A stretch of 64,000 nucleotides of DNA from Mycobacterium sp. OTB74 (GTDB lineage: Bacteria; Actinomycetota; Actinomycetes; Mycobacteriales; Mycobacteriaceae). The notes beneath the pieces were generated by a model. The model was not told the DNA's origin, ran no database searches, and was given only the letters and a program-made list of their open reading frames with translations. A program made the translations under genes and the position numbers. The stretch lies in assembly GCF_029892685.1 (NCBI RefSeq), contig NZ_JARXVD010000002.1, forward strand, positions 434,001 through 498,000, read 5' to 3'. The number at the start of each line of letters is the position of its first letter. Within the stretch, counting starts at the first letter, position 1. Positions 27,786 through 36,750 of the stretch are shown piece by piece.

Positions 27786-28187
27786 ATGGATAATGACCTG
27801 GACACAACGTCGCCGAACGCTGAAATCGGTTCGACGGCAACGGCTTTGCGTGCCCTACTGATCGACGCGGTATGCGTGGTGATCTTCTGCACCATCGGCC
27901 GGCGTAGTCACGCTGAGGGCATCACCGTGGTCGGGGTGGCGCACACCACCTGGCCGTTCCTGACCGGGACGCTGCTGGGGTGGGCGCTGTCCGCCGGCTG
28001 GCGGCGGCCGTCGGCGCTGGTGCCGACCGGTTTGACCGTCTGGGTAAGCACGGTCGTGGTCGGAATGTTGTTGCGCAAGGCCACGTCCCAGGGCGTCGCG
28101 GTCAGCTTCGTGATCGTCGCGTCCGTGGTGACCGCGGCCCTGCTGCTCGGCTGGCGCGGCGCCGCCGTGCTGTTGCGTCGGCACTGA
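27786..28187 (+). CDS. DUF3054 membrane protein
   Basis: A 133-residue protein with about four hydrophobic segments (ALLIDAVCVVIFCTIG, TTWPFLTGTLLGWALSAGW, TGLTVWVSTVVVGMLL, VSFVIVASVVTAALLLGW). The patterns IDAVCVVIFCTIGRRSH and FLTGTLLGW are typical of DUF3054 proteins of Actinobacteria. No function is known. It lies 27 bp after the LPG-synthase-like gene on the same strand, so the two are probably co-transcribed, and it converges on the hemophore gene. Confidence 0.75.
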   Translation: MDNDLDTTSPNAEIGSTATALRALLIDAVCVVIFCTIGRRSHAEGITVVGVAHTTWPFLTGTLLGWALSAGWRRPSALVPTGLTVWVSTVVVGMLLRKATSQGVAVSFVIVASVVTAALLLGWRGAAVLLRRH

Positions 28188-28220
28188 GTACAGCGCCGAC
28201 GCAGGCAGCAGCGGTATTTA

Positions 28221-28607
28221 CTACGACTCGTTGTCCGCAGACATGCCGGTCGCGCCGCAGCGCTCCCGCTGATCGACCAGTGGCTGGCGAATGCCCTGCA
28301 GGTCGGCCTTCGCGGTGGGGTTGTCGTTGAAGTACTGCTTGACCTTGGGCTTCATCTCCTCACGGGTCAGCCCCTTGAGACTGGTGAAGAACCCGTTGAC
28401 GTCCGGATGGCTGAACAGGTACGCCGAGGTGGAGGCCGCCACACCAGCGGCGACCCCCGCCAGATCCGCGGCGGTGCAGTTGGGGGGCGGCGGCGGGTCG
28501 TCCGCCAGAGCCGACGGCAGCGCACCGAACATCGTCGAACCGGCGATGACGCCCGCGCCGATGGCGCCAGCGACCAGCCGGCGTGCCCTATGGGCCGAAA
28601 GCACCAT
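28221..28607 (-). CDS. Exported heme-binding protein (hemophore), Rv0203-like
   Basis: A 128-residue secreted protein. Signal peptide with AGAIGAGVIAGSTMFGALPSALA cleaved before DDPPPPP; the mature part is helical, with two cysteines (NCTAADLAG and RERCGATG), and the pattern ADLAGVAAGVAASTSAYLFSHPDVN-FF that defines the mycobacterial hemophore family. In M. tuberculosis, Rv0203 carries heme to MmpL3 and MmpL11, and this gene sits between homologues of both. ATG 28607 is chosen because AAGGAG lies 7 bases upstream. It is followed by DUF3054 in convergent orientation. Confidence 0.85.
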   Translation of the reverse strand: MVLSAHRARRLVAGAIGAGVIAGSTMFGALPSALADDPPPPPNCTAADLAGVAAGVAASTSAYLFSHPDVNGFFTSLKGLTREEMKPKVKQYFNDNPTAKADLQGIRQPLVDQRERCGATGMSADNES

Positions 28608-28731
28608 GGTCAATCTCCTTCATCGAAAGCTCCAGCGCCCGTAACCGATTGGCTACTGACAGTAAGAAGCTAAGCAGACTCTGGGGAGAACTTCCCAGGT
28701 TGGCGCCAAATCGCCGGCGCGCCCAATTGTG

Positions 28732-29283
28732 CTAGTGCGCCGCGGGCGCGGCTGCAGCAACAGACGGCGCCACCAGACCGCCGGCTGGCGCCGATACGGC
28801 CTGCGCCGGCGGCACCGCGCCCGAACCGGTGGTCACGCCGGGCAGCGCACCCGGCAGGGTCGGCAGCCCGCTGGGAAGTCCCCCGCCCTGCGCGGACTGC
28901 ATCAGGCCCATCAACTGCGGCAGGGTCAGCGGCAACTTGCACCGGCTGGACAGTGTCACCAACGGCTGCTGAAGCTGCTGGATCGCGGAACCCTCCTGGG
29001 GATGGGCGTCGAAGTAGGTCTTCAGCACTGTCACCGACTGCGGACCCGGCTGCTGCTGCGACACCGCAGTAAGGGCCTGGTTGGCGTCGGGGTGCGAATC
29101 GAGATAGGTCCCGGTGGAGGTGGCCACCATGCCGATGCTCTTGGCGACCTCGCTGGCCGAGCAGGGATCCACGCCAGCGGTAGCCGTCGGCTGGTACGTC
29201 AGCGTGAGCGCGACACCACCCGCAGCGGTCACAGCGAACACCGCGGCAACCCGACGACGGGTCCGGGCAGCACCTGTTTTCAT
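28732..29283 (-). CDS. Hemophore-related exported protein with Pro/Ala-rich C-terminal tail
   Basis: A 183-residue secreted paralogue of the neighbouring hemophore. It has a Sec signal (ARTRRRVAAVFAVTAAGGVALTL), then DPCSASEVAKSIGMVATSTGTYLDSHPDAN, a second cysteine in SSRCKLP, and the same helical core. Unlike its neighbour, it continues with a Gly/Pro/Ala-rich low-complexity tail of about 55 residues (from QGGGLPSGLP to the end). ATG 29283 has GAGGAG upstream. It lies 124 bp upstream of the first hemophore gene, on the same strand, and is divergent from mmpL11. Heme binding is inferred from family membership. Confidence 0.8.
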   Translation of the reverse strand: MKTGAARTRRRVAAVFAVTAAGGVALTLTYQPTATAGVDPCSASEVAKSIGMVATSTGTYLDSHPDANQALTAVSQQQPGPQSVTVLKTYFDAHPQEGSAIQQLQQPLVTLSSRCKLPLTLPQLMGLMQSAQGGGLPSGLPTLPGALPGVTTGSGAVPPAQAVSAPAGGLVAPSVAAAAPAAH

Positions 29284-29689
29284 CACGCATCTCCTCACGG
29301 CTCACGCAACCTCGACCGGCGCGTAAACACTCAGCAAACTCTGGATTCCACGGGAGCGCCCGGCGGGCGACCCGGCCCCACCCCCGGAACCGGTCGACGG
29401 CCATCTTGCCATCAGAATTGAGCACCCGCCCAATTCATCCAGCAAATACGCAGGTCAACACCAAAGAGATGGATGGCATCAGGTCACAAATTAGCCAGCG
29501 ATCAACGTTGCTGGGCGTCAGCTGTGACAACACCGCAGAATGGCACCGTGCATCACCCGAGCGCCCTCGCGAGCGGGTCACCTTACCGCATACTGGGGTA
29601 GGGTCGGGCTACGCAACGCCCGGTTACTCCGGCGGTCCGTCCGGACCATTAGGAAGGTCGCAGGGAGAGGGTTCACCATCCAGCAGTTG
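29284..29689. other. 406-bp divergent promoter region between hemophore and mmpL11
   Basis: No gene is supported here. Notable is a nested inverted repeat: GTCACA (29483-29488) with TGTGAC (29523-29528), enclosing GCCAGC (494-499) and GCTGGG (510-515), which match at five of six positions. It may be an operator or a leader hairpin. A purine-rich GGGAGAGGG stretch precedes the mmpL11 start by about 16 bp. Confidence 0.4.
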
Positions 29690-32600
29690 ATGATGCGGTT
29701 GAGTGGCACCCTGCGCCGTTGGCGCTGGGCGGTCTTCGCCGTCTGGCTGCTGCTCATGGTGCCGTCGCTTTACCTCGCCGCAACCCAATCCAGCAATCTT
29801 TCCGGCGGCGGCTTCGAGGTTGCAGGTTCGCAGTCCCTGCACGTCCAATATCAGCTCGAGGACCACTTCCCGGATCAGGGCGCCTCCCCGCTGGCCCTGG
29901 TCGCCGCGCCCAACCCCGGCGCCTCCCAGCAGGACATGACGGCCGCCGTCGACCGTCTGGAACGGATCGCCGCCGACACCACGAGCGTCAAGGTCGTCCG
30001 CAACACGCAGCAGCCGCCTCCGCAATCCGGACGTCCGTACGTGGTGACGCTGCAGCTGGACTTCAACAACAGCGGCGCGGTCGACATCGCCAAGAAGCTG
30101 CGGGCGGCGGTCGGCATCAACGGCGAGAAACCGGGCCAGAGCGAGGACGGCAAGGTCCGGTTCTACGTCATCGGCCAGGGCGCGCTCGGCGCGGCGGCCA
30201 GCCAGGCCACCAAGCACGACATCGCCGCCGCCGAGAAGTGGAACCTGCCGATCGTGCTGATCGTGCTGCTGGCGGTGTTCGGCTCGCTGGCCGCGGCCAC
30301 CATGCCGCTGGTGTTCGGCCTGTGCACGGTGGTCGTGACGTTGGGTGTGGTGTACCTGCTGTCCATCTGGGTCACCATGAGCGTGTTCGTCACCTCGACG
30401 GTGTCCATGTTCGGCATCGCGCTGGCGGTCGACTACTCACTGTTCATATTGATGCGGTTCCGCGAGGAATTGCGCGCCGGCCGGGACACCGACCAGGCCG
30501 CCGACGCCGCAATGGCCACCTCAGGCCTGGCCGTCCTGCTGTCCGGGCTGACCGTCATCGCCTCGATCACAGGCATCTATCTGATCGATACGCCCGTGTT
30601 GTCCTCGATGGCCACCGGCGCGATCCTGGCCGTCGCGATCGCAGTGCTGACCTCGACCAGCCTGACTCCCGCTGTGCTGGCCACCTTCGGTAGGCGGGTG
30701 GCCAAACGCTCCCCCTGGCTGCATGTCACCCGGCGCCCAGACACCACCCAATCCCGGTTCTGGACCCGCTGGACCGACCGCACCATGCACCGCCCCTGGT
30801 TGTCGGCGCTGCTGGCCGCGACCCTCCTGGTCATCATGGCCGCGCCCGCCTTCTCGATGGAGCTCGGCAACAGCATGCTGCGCCAGTTCGAACCGACGCA
30901 TGAGATCCGGGGCGGCGTCAGCGCTGCCGCCGAAGCGCTCGGCCCTGGTGCGCTGGGACCGGTCCGGGTGCTGGTCACCTTCCCCGATGCGACGGCTTCC
31001 GATCCGCAGCGCACCGCCGTATTGGATGCCGTGCACCAGACCCTGACCCAGGCACCAGACGTGGTCACGGTGGCCCCGCCGGTGTTCGGCAACGACAACC
31101 GCAGCGCCCTGTTCTCGACGGTGTTGTCGGTCGATCCAGAAGACATGGTCGCGCGGGACTCGATCAAGTGGATGCGCCAGCACCTGCCGAACGTGGTGGA
31201 GCCGGAAACCACCGTCGATGTCGGCGGCCCGACCGCGCTGATCATGGACTTCGACGTACGAGTAGCGGCCACCCAGGGACTGGTGTTCGTGTTCGTCGCG
31301 GTGATCGCCTTCGTGATGCTGCTGATCTCGATCCGCTCGGTCGTGCTGGCATTCAAGGGCGTGCTGATGACGGTGCTGTCGGTGGCCGCGGCCTACGGCA
31401 GCCTGGTGGCGGTGTTCCAGTGGGGCTGGTTGCAGTCGCTGGGATTCAAGCCGCTGGAGTCGCTGGACAGCACCATCCCGCCGTTGGTGCTGGCGATGAC
31501 CTTCGGGTTGTCCATGGACTACGAGATCTTCCTGCTCACCCGGATCCGGGAGCGGTTCCTGCAGTCCGGCGACACCCGCGACTCGGTCACCTACGGCGTC
31601 AGCACCAGCGCCCGCACCATCACCAGCGCGGCGCTGATCATGATCGCGGTGTTCATCGGTTTCGCCTTCGCGGGCATGCCGCTGGTGGCCCAGATGGGCG
31701 TGGCCTGCGCGGTGGCCATCGCCGTGGATGCCACGGTCGTGCGCCTGGTTCTGGTGCCCGCCTTGATGGCGATGTTCGACCAGTGGAACTGGTGGGTACC
31801 ACAGTGGCTCGACCGCATTCTGCCGTCGGTCGATTTCGAGAAGCCGCTGCCCAAGGCCGAGACCGGCAACCTGGTCATCATCCCCGAAGAGTTCGCCTCG
31901 CTGGCCGACGTGGCGCCGTCCGGAGCCGAGTTGCGGACCGTCGTCAGGTCCGCGGCAAAGCTGAAGCACCTCGCGCCCCAAACCATCAACGTGTCCGACC
32001 CGTTGGCGTTCAGCGGTTGCATGCTGGCCGGACAGCCCATCGAGATGACACTGAGCGGCTCCGATGTGCCGCGCACACTCAAGGGCGGACCGCGGGCCGT
32101 GCCGCGGCGGATCGCCCCGGCTTCGACAGACCGGCGCCACGACGGCCGCAAGCCCTCCGACCGCGACGGTGATAACACCGTGCGGTCAGGTGTGGCCGTG
32201 CTTCGCCGCACCAGCACTGACGCCCGACCGGCCGACGGCGTGCGGCCGGTGACCTTGTGGGGTGGACGACTGTCGGTGGCTCTGGACGCGCTGTCCCTGG
32301 CCACCGACACCTCGTCGATCAAACGCCTCAGCCCTATGGAGACCACCAACGTGCTGCTACCCACCGGTGACCGACTGGAGATTCCGACCGGCGCCGAGAC
32401 CCTGCGCCTCAAGAGCTACCTGGTCATGTGCCGGAACAGCGCCCAGGACTACTCCGAGCTCGCTGATCTGGTGTCTTACACAGATGTCAATACCGCGGCT
32501 GCGGTGCTCACCGGAATGGATCAGTACTACTCTGGACACACGTCGCAGAGCCAGTGGGTAGCCACCCAACTGGTCCGGCGGTTGGCCGATCCACACCCGT

Positions 32601-32701
32601 TCGACGACAACGAACCCGGTGGGTCGGGCACCGGCGACTGGGTCGACGTCAAGGAGCGCTGCCTGGCGGTGGCAGTGGCGATGTTGGAGGAGACGAGGTG
32701 A
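29690..32701 (+). CDS. mmpL11: MmpL11, RND-family lipid/heme-associated transporter
   Basis: A 1003-residue RND transporter, slightly longer than M. tuberculosis MmpL11 (966), with the same start MMRLS. Twelve membrane segments; proton-relay pairs in GIALAVDYSLFILMRFREE and GLSMDYEIFLLTRIRER. MmpL11 exports monomeromycolyl diacylglycerol and mycolate wax esters and can receive heme from the hemophore. The C-terminal cytosolic domain (about 735-1003) is conserved to the end, with a variable Arg-rich insert near residue 835. Two ATGs are in tandem (29690, 29693). The stop overlaps the next gene's GTG by 4 bp (GTGA). Confidence 0.95.
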   Translation: MMRLSGTLRRWRWAVFAVWLLLMVPSLYLAATQSSNLSGGGFEVAGSQSLHVQYQLEDHFPDQGASPLALVAAPNPGASQQDMTAAVDRLERIAADTTSVKVVRNTQQPPPQSGRPYVVTLQLDFNNSGAVDIAKKLRAAVGINGEKPGQSEDGKVRFYVIGQGALGAAASQATKHDIAAAEKWNLPIVLIVLLAVFGSLAAATMPLVFGLCTVVVTLGVVYLLSIWVTMSVFVTSTVSMFGIALAVDYSLFILMRFREELRAGRDTDQAADAAMATSGLAVLLSGLTVIASITGIYLIDTPVLSSMATGAILAVAIAVLTSTSLTPAVLATFGRRVAKRSPWLHVTRRPDTTQSRFWTRWTDRTMHRPWLSALLAATLLVIMAAPAFSMELGNSMLRQFEPTHEIRGGVSAAAEALGPGALGPVRVLVTFPDATASDPQRTAVLDAVHQTLTQAPDVVTVAPPVFGNDNRSALFSTVLSVDPEDMVARDSIKWMRQHLPNVVEPETTVDVGGPTALIMDFDVRVAATQGLVFVFVAVIAFVMLLISIRSVVLAFKGVLMTVLSVAAAYGSLVAVFQWGWLQSLGFKPLESLDSTIPPLVLAMTFGLSMDYEIFLLTRIRERFLQSGDTRDSVTYGVSTSARTITSAALIMIAVFIGFAFAGMPLVAQMGVACAVAIAVDATVVRLVLVPALMAMFDQWNWWVPQWLDRILPSVDFEKPLPKAETGNLVIIPEEFASLADVAPSGAELRTVVRSAAKLKHLAPQTINVSDPLAFSGCMLAGQPIEMTLSGSDVPRTLKGGPRAVPRRIAPASTDRRHDGRKPSDRDGDNTVRSGVAVLRRTSTDARPADGVRPVTLWGGRLSVALDALSLATDTSSIKRLSPMETTNVLLPTGDRLEIPTGAETLRLKSYLVMCRNSAQDYSELADLVSYTDVNTAAAVLTGMDQYYSGHTSQSQWVATQLVRRLADPHPFDDNEPGGSGTGDWVDVKERCLAVAVAMLEETR

Positions 32702-33210
32702 CGTTGACATCCGGAGTTCGGGGCACCCCTGGCCCAGCCGGCGATTCGTCACCGACCACCGTGATTCCGGTGCAATCCGCGGATTCCCGGCCGGTCGAGT
32801 TCTGGTCGACTGCAGCCATCCGCGCCGCACTCGAGACCGACGACCTGTCGGTGTGGCAGCGGATCGTCGTCGCCATCAAGCGGGACCCATTCGGCCGCAC
32901 CGCCCGGCAGGTCGAAGAAGTACTTGCAACCTCCCGCCCGTACGGCATCTCCAAAGCTCTCGCCGAGGTGCTGGTCCGGACCCGCGCCCATCTGGAAGCC
33001 AACGAATGCGCCGAGGTGGCCCGTCAGGTCCGGCTGCTGCTGGAACGCTCCGGCTTGAGCGATGTGGAGTTCGCCTCACGCATCGGCGCAGCCGGCGACG
33101 AGCTATCGGCGTATTTGGAGGGCACCACCAGTCCGTCAGCGTCGATGCTGGTGCGCATGCGCCGCCTGTCGGACCGTTTCGCGCGGGCCCGCCCCGGCCG
33201 CGACTCCTAA
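32698..33210 (+). CDS. MmpL11-coupled protein with C-terminal HTH-like domain, Rv0201c-like
   Basis: A 170-residue protein, starting at GTG 32698, overlapping the mmpL11 stop by 4 bp. Residues about 110-160 resemble a Xre-type helix-turn-helix (ARQVRLLLERSGLSDVEFASRIGAAGDELSAYLEG-TTSPSASMLVRMRRL). The middle contains WQRIVVAIKRDPFGRTARQVEEVL, predicted helical. The M. tuberculosis homologue Rv0201c also follows mmpL11. Its function is not known; a regulator or an MmpL11 accessory protein are both possible. No signal or membrane segment is seen. Confidence 0.75.
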   Translation: MTLTSGVRGTPGPAGDSSPTTVIPVQSADSRPVEFWSTAAIRAALETDDLSVWQRIVVAIKRDPFGRTARQVEEVLATSRPYGISKALAEVLVRTRAHLEANECAEVARQVRLLLERSGLSDVEFASRIGAAGDELSAYLEGTTSPSASMLVRMRRLSDRFARARPGRDS

Positions 33211-33297
33211 TTCTTTTCCCGTCCAAACGGACAGACGGGCCGCAAAGTGCGAGTAAAAGCGGCCCATTCGTCGATCTCGGCGCGCACGCAGGCGCAG

Positions 33298-33987
33298 TTA
33301 GCGAGCGCCGATCGGCGTCACGTCCATCACCAACCAGCGGCCCGACTGCTTTGTCAGGGTGACCCGCAGCGCTAGCACGGCAGTCTGCTGGGGCTTGCCG
33401 GGAGCATTCTGCGTGCCCCGCATGACGACCGCGACGCTGGCCATGTCTGGGCCGATGGCCTCGACACCGGCCGAGATGGTGCTGGCCTGACCGGACACCC
33501 CACGGCTGGTCAGATCCTTTGCCACCGCAGTGAATTCATTGCGGTAGGCCGCGGCCCGCTGCGGCGCCATCAGCGCGGTGGCGCGATCGATCGACGCGTT
33601 CGGAGTGGCCGGGGTGAACGTCGCAGACGCCTCGGAGACGCTGCTTGCGATCCCCACGACCTGGGCGATGTCATTGCTCATCGCGTGATCCTGCTGTGTC
33701 CAGCGGAGGTAGCCAACCGCCACCGCGGCAACCAGAGACACCACGGCCAGACCTGCCACGACGGTACGCAGCCGAGGCCCGTCGTCATCGGTGCCCATGG
33801 TGACGCCGTCGCGGCGGAACAGGATGAAGTTGACCACCGAACCCTGCACCACCAGGACGCCGAGCACCGTCGCCACCGCCGCCCACCACAGTGGCCAGCC
33901 GAGCGCGAACCCGATGTACGCCAACGCCGCGAGCACCGCGAGGGGCGCCAAGATGTCGAACGCCGCGACCCGCCACACATTCCTCAT
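33298..33987 (-). CDS. Orphan Mce-associated membrane protein, Rv0200-like
   Basis: A 229-residue protein, the same length as M. tuberculosis Rv0200. Two hydrophobic segments (residues 10-30, AAFDILAPLAVLAALAYIGFALG, and around 35-58, AVATVLGVLVVQGSVVNFIL) lead to a third at about 75-92; the rest is an extracytoplasmic NTF2-like Mce-associated domain (SNDIAQVVGIASSVSEASATFTP through WLVMDVTPIG). Such proteins accompany Mce complexes. Start ATG 33987 overlaps the upstream omamA stop by 4 bp (ATGA). The proposed job is support of an Mce importer, as for its neighbour. Confidence 0.8.
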   Translation of the reverse strand: MRNVWRVAAFDILAPLAVLAALAYIGFALGWPLWWAAVATVLGVLVVQGSVVNFILFRRDGVTMGTDDDGPRLRTVVAGLAVVSLVAAVAVGYLRWTQQDHAMSNDIAQVVGIASSVSEASATFTPATPNASIDRATALMAPQRAAAYRNEFTAVAKDLTSRGVSGQASTISAGVEAIGPDMASVAVVMRGTQNAPGKPQQTAVLALRVTLTKQSGRWLVMDVTPIGAR

Positions 33988-34643
33988 CGCAGCGTCTCGA
34001 GTCGCGAGATCAGCAGCTTGCCGTCGACATCGGAGACGCCCAGCCGCAGCCGCCAGCGCACCGTCTGCGGCTTGTTGTCGGCGACGTTCTGGCTGACCGA
34101 GGTAGCCAGCACCAGCACCGTCGTGGTGCTGGAAGCAACGGCCGCCAACTCCGGCTGAACCTGCGGCTTGCCTTCTTCGCCAGGTTGCGGGTGGTGCAGT
34201 GACTCCACGGCCACAGAATCGATCTGGCCGGCCGTCTTGCTCTGCAGCTTCTGCACCAGCTGGGTGAACGGCGCCACCGTCGACTCGAAATCGGCGTTGA
34301 GCTGGCCGACGGTGCCGTCGTGCAGCTTCTGCACGCTGGAGGTCACGTTCCCGGCATTCATGTTGATGAGCACGCCGGTCCAGTCCGCGGCGGCCTGCAT
34401 CGCCCGGACTTCGTGGTCGCGTTCGTCGGCGTCGTTGCGGTGTCCCACATAGATCAGGGTGGCCAGGACCACGGCCACCACTGCTACCAGCCCGAGCAGC
34501 GCCGAGGCCACGCCGTACCCGGTGAAGATGCCGCCGGAGTTCCCGTCACTGCGATCCGTGGCGGGTGCGGCAGCCGTGTGCGCATCGCCTGTTGTCCGGG
34601 CTTCGGCTTTCGCGGCGGCGTCGTCGCTGCGCTCGTCAGGCAT
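33984..34643 (-). CDS. omamA: OmamA, orphan Mce-associated membrane protein
   Basis: A 219-residue protein, the same length as M. tuberculosis Rv0199 (OmamA), which stabilises the MceG ATPase and is needed for Mce1 and Mce4 lipid import. The first 60 residues are charged and cytosolic (DERSDDAAAKAEARTTGDAH), followed by one transmembrane helix (VASALLGLVAVVAVVLATLIYVG) and an extracytoplasmic domain typical of Mce-associated proteins (ADWTGVLINMNAGNVTSSVQKLHDGT and RLRLGVSDVDGKLLISRLETL). ATG 34643 is chosen by length match. It is divergent from zmp1, 61 bp away. Confidence 0.85.
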   Translation of the reverse strand: MPDERSDDAAAKAEARTTGDAHTAAAPATDRSDGNSGGIFTGYGVASALLGLVAVVAVVLATLIYVGHRNDADERDHEVRAMQAAADWTGVLINMNAGNVTSSVQKLHDGTVGQLNADFESTVAPFTQLVQKLQSKTAGQIDSVAVESLHHPQPGEEGKPQVQPELAAVASSTTTVLVLATSVSQNVADNKPQTVRWRLRLGVSDVDGKLLISRLETLR

Positions 34644-34704
34644 GGCCGTGAGGGTACCTGCCATAGCCGGACCGTATTTCAGCGGCGATGGCAGGATGGC
34701 TGGG

Positions 34705-36687
34705 GTGACGCTTGAAGCCGCTTCTCCCCGCTCCGGTATCGATCTGAGTTTCGTCGACTCCGACTCCCGCCCCCAGGACGATCTGTTCGGCCACGTCAAC
34801 GGCCGCTGGTTGACCAACTACGACATTCCGGCCGACCGGGCCACCGATGGCGCCTTCCGGCTACTGGCCGACCAGGCCGAAGAGCAGGTTCGCGAGCTGA
34901 TCACCACGGCATCGGGCGCAGCCGGAACCACCGCGCAGCAGATCGGCGATCTGTTCGCGAGCTTCATGGACACCGATCGCGTGCGCGAGGTCGGCCTGGC
35001 TCCACTACTGGCCGAGTTGGCTGTGATCGAGGACGCCGCGGATGTCGACGCGCTGGCCGTGGTGGTTGGCGGGCTGCAACGCACCGGTATCGGCGGCGGC
35101 ACCAGCGTGTACATCGACACCGACTCGAAGGATTCGACGCGCTACCTGCTGCACCTGTCGCAATCCGGTTTGGGTCTGCCCGACGAGTCCTACTACCGGG
35201 ACCCGCAGCACGCCGCGGTGTTGGCGGCCTATCCCGAACACATCGGCCGGATGCTTTCCCTGGTCCACGGTGGTTCGGCTGAATCACATGCCGAGGTTGC
35301 ATCCCGCATCGTCGCGCTTGAGACCAAAATCGCAGCGGCACACTGGGATGTGGTCAAGCGCCGCGACGCCGATCTGAGCTACAACCTGCGCTGGTTCGCC
35401 GAGCTGCCCGGCGAGGCACCCGGATACGACTGGAACGGCTGGCTGGTCGCCTTGGGCGGTACCGCCGAGAAGGCGGCCGAAGTCGTTGTGCGCCAACCTG
35501 ATTTCTTGACTTCCTTCGCCGCCCTATGGGCCGCCGAGCCGCTGGCCGACTGGAAGGCTTGGTTGGGTTGGCGGGTGATCAGCGGGCGCGCGCCGATCCT
35601 CACCGACGAGTTGGTCGACGAGAATTTCGACTTCTACGGGCGCACCCTGTCGGGCACCGAGGCCATCCGCGAGCGCTGGAAGCGTGGCGTCGGAGTGGTC
35701 GAGGGGCTGATGGGTGACGCCGTCGGAAAGCTTTATGTGGCAGAGCATTTCCCGCCGTCCCACAAGGCCCGCATGGACGAGTTGGTGGCCAATCTGCGCG
35801 AGGCCTACCGCGTCAGCATCACTTCGCTGGACTGGATGACCCCGGAAACCCGCGAGAAGGCGCTGACCAAGCTGGATAAGTTCACCCCGAAGATCGGCTA
35901 TCCGGCACGCTGGCGCGACTATTCGGCACTGGTGATCGATGCAGGTGACCTGTACGGCAACTACCGGCGCGGCCGCGCTGTCGAGTACGACCGCGAACTG
36001 GCCAAGTTGGGCGGCCCCGTCGACCGCGACGAATGGTTCATGACGCCGCAGACCGTCAACGCCTACTACAACCCGGGCATGAACGAAATCGTCTTCCCTG
36101 CAGCCATTCTGCAGCCGCCGTTCTTCGACGCCGAAGCCGACGACGCGGCCAACTACGGCGGTATCGGCGCGGTGATCGGCCATGAGATTGGACACGGTTT
36201 CGATGACCAGGGCGCCAAGTACGACGGCGACGGCAACCTGGTGGACTGGTGGACCGACGCCGACCGATCTGAATTCGGCCTGCGCACAAAGGCTTTGATC
36301 GAGCAGTACGAGGCCTTCACGCCGCGTGCACTCGATGCCTCACATCACGTGAACGGGGCATTCACCGTCGGTGAGAACATCGGCGACCTGGGCGGCCTGT
36401 CCATTGCGTTGCTTGCCTACGAGCTGTCACTGGGCGGCCAGGAAGCGCCGGTTATCGACGGGCTGACCGGTGTGCAGCGGGTGTATTTCGGATGGGCCCA
36501 GGTATGGCGGACCAAATCCCGTGACGCCGAAGCGATCCGACGGCTGGCGGTGGACCCGCATTCGCCGCCCGAGTTCCGGTGCAACGGCGTCATCCGCAAC
36601 ATCGACTCGTTCTACGAGGCGTTCAGCGTCGGCGAGTCAGACGAGCTGTACTTGGAACCCGCTGCGCGCGTGCGCATCTGGAACTAA
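34705..36687 (+). CDS. zmp1: Zinc metalloprotease Zmp1 (M13/neprilysin family)
   Basis: A 660-residue M13 peptidase, aligned along its length with M. tuberculosis Zmp1 (663). The zinc site is H493-E494-x2-H497 (VIGHEIGHGFDDQGAKYDGD) and E557 (GENIGDLGGLS), with the substrate-binding NAYYNPGMNEIVFPAAILQPP. No clear signal peptide, as in Rv0198c. Zmp1 of pathogens modulates the host inflammasome; in other mycobacteria its native role is peptide processing. GTG 34705 is chosen because it matches the homologue's MTL start and has AGG at a better distance than the ATG at 34696. A strong terminator follows. Confidence 0.93.
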   Translation: MTLEAASPRSGIDLSFVDSDSRPQDDLFGHVNGRWLTNYDIPADRATDGAFRLLADQAEEQVRELITTASGAAGTTAQQIGDLFASFMDTDRVREVGLAPLLAELAVIEDAADVDALAVVVGGLQRTGIGGGTSVYIDTDSKDSTRYLLHLSQSGLGLPDESYYRDPQHAAVLAAYPEHIGRMLSLVHGGSAESHAEVASRIVALETKIAAAHWDVVKRRDADLSYNLRWFAELPGEAPGYDWNGWLVALGGTAEKAAEVVVRQPDFLTSFAALWAAEPLADWKAWLGWRVISGRAPILTDELVDENFDFYGRTLSGTEAIRERWKRGVGVVEGLMGDAVGKLYVAEHFPPSHKARMDELVANLREAYRVSITSLDWMTPETREKALTKLDKFTPKIGYPARWRDYSALVIDAGDLYGNYRRGRAVEYDRELAKLGGPVDRDEWFMTPQTVNAYYNPGMNEIVFPAAILQPPFFDAEADDAANYGGIGAVIGHEIGHGFDDQGAKYDGDGNLVDWWTDADRSEFGLRTKALIEQYEAFTPRALDASHHVNGAFTVGENIGDLGGLSIALLAYELSLGGQEAPVIDGLTGVQRVYFGWAQVWRTKSRDAEAIRRLAVDPHSPPEFRCNGVIRNIDSFYEAFSVGESDELYLEPAARVRIWN

Positions 36688-36698
36688 CGCGCCTCTAG

Positions 36699-36737
36699 GT
36701 AAATGCCCCCGCACGCTCGGCGTGCGGGGGCATTTAC
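36699..36737. terminator. Strong bidirectional terminator
   Basis: A perfect 18-bp stem (36699-36716 with 36720-36737) and a 3-nt loop TCG; left arm GTAAATGCCCCCGCACGC. It lies between the convergent stops of zmp1 (36687) and the L,D-transpeptidase (36751) and can serve both. One of the strongest hairpins in the window. Confidence 0.92.
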
Positions 36738-36750
36738 GTCTGGTCGTGGA

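Noticed and set aside
30521..32140. 539-codon minus-strand frame opposite mmpL11
   Set aside because: Antisense shadow of a well-conserved transporter, without family similarity.
33237..33265. GGGCCGC/GCGGCCC inverted repeat between the Rv0201c-like and Rv0200-like genes
   Set aside because: Stem of only 7 bp with a 15-base loop and no T tract; too weak to call as a terminator although its convergent position is suitable.
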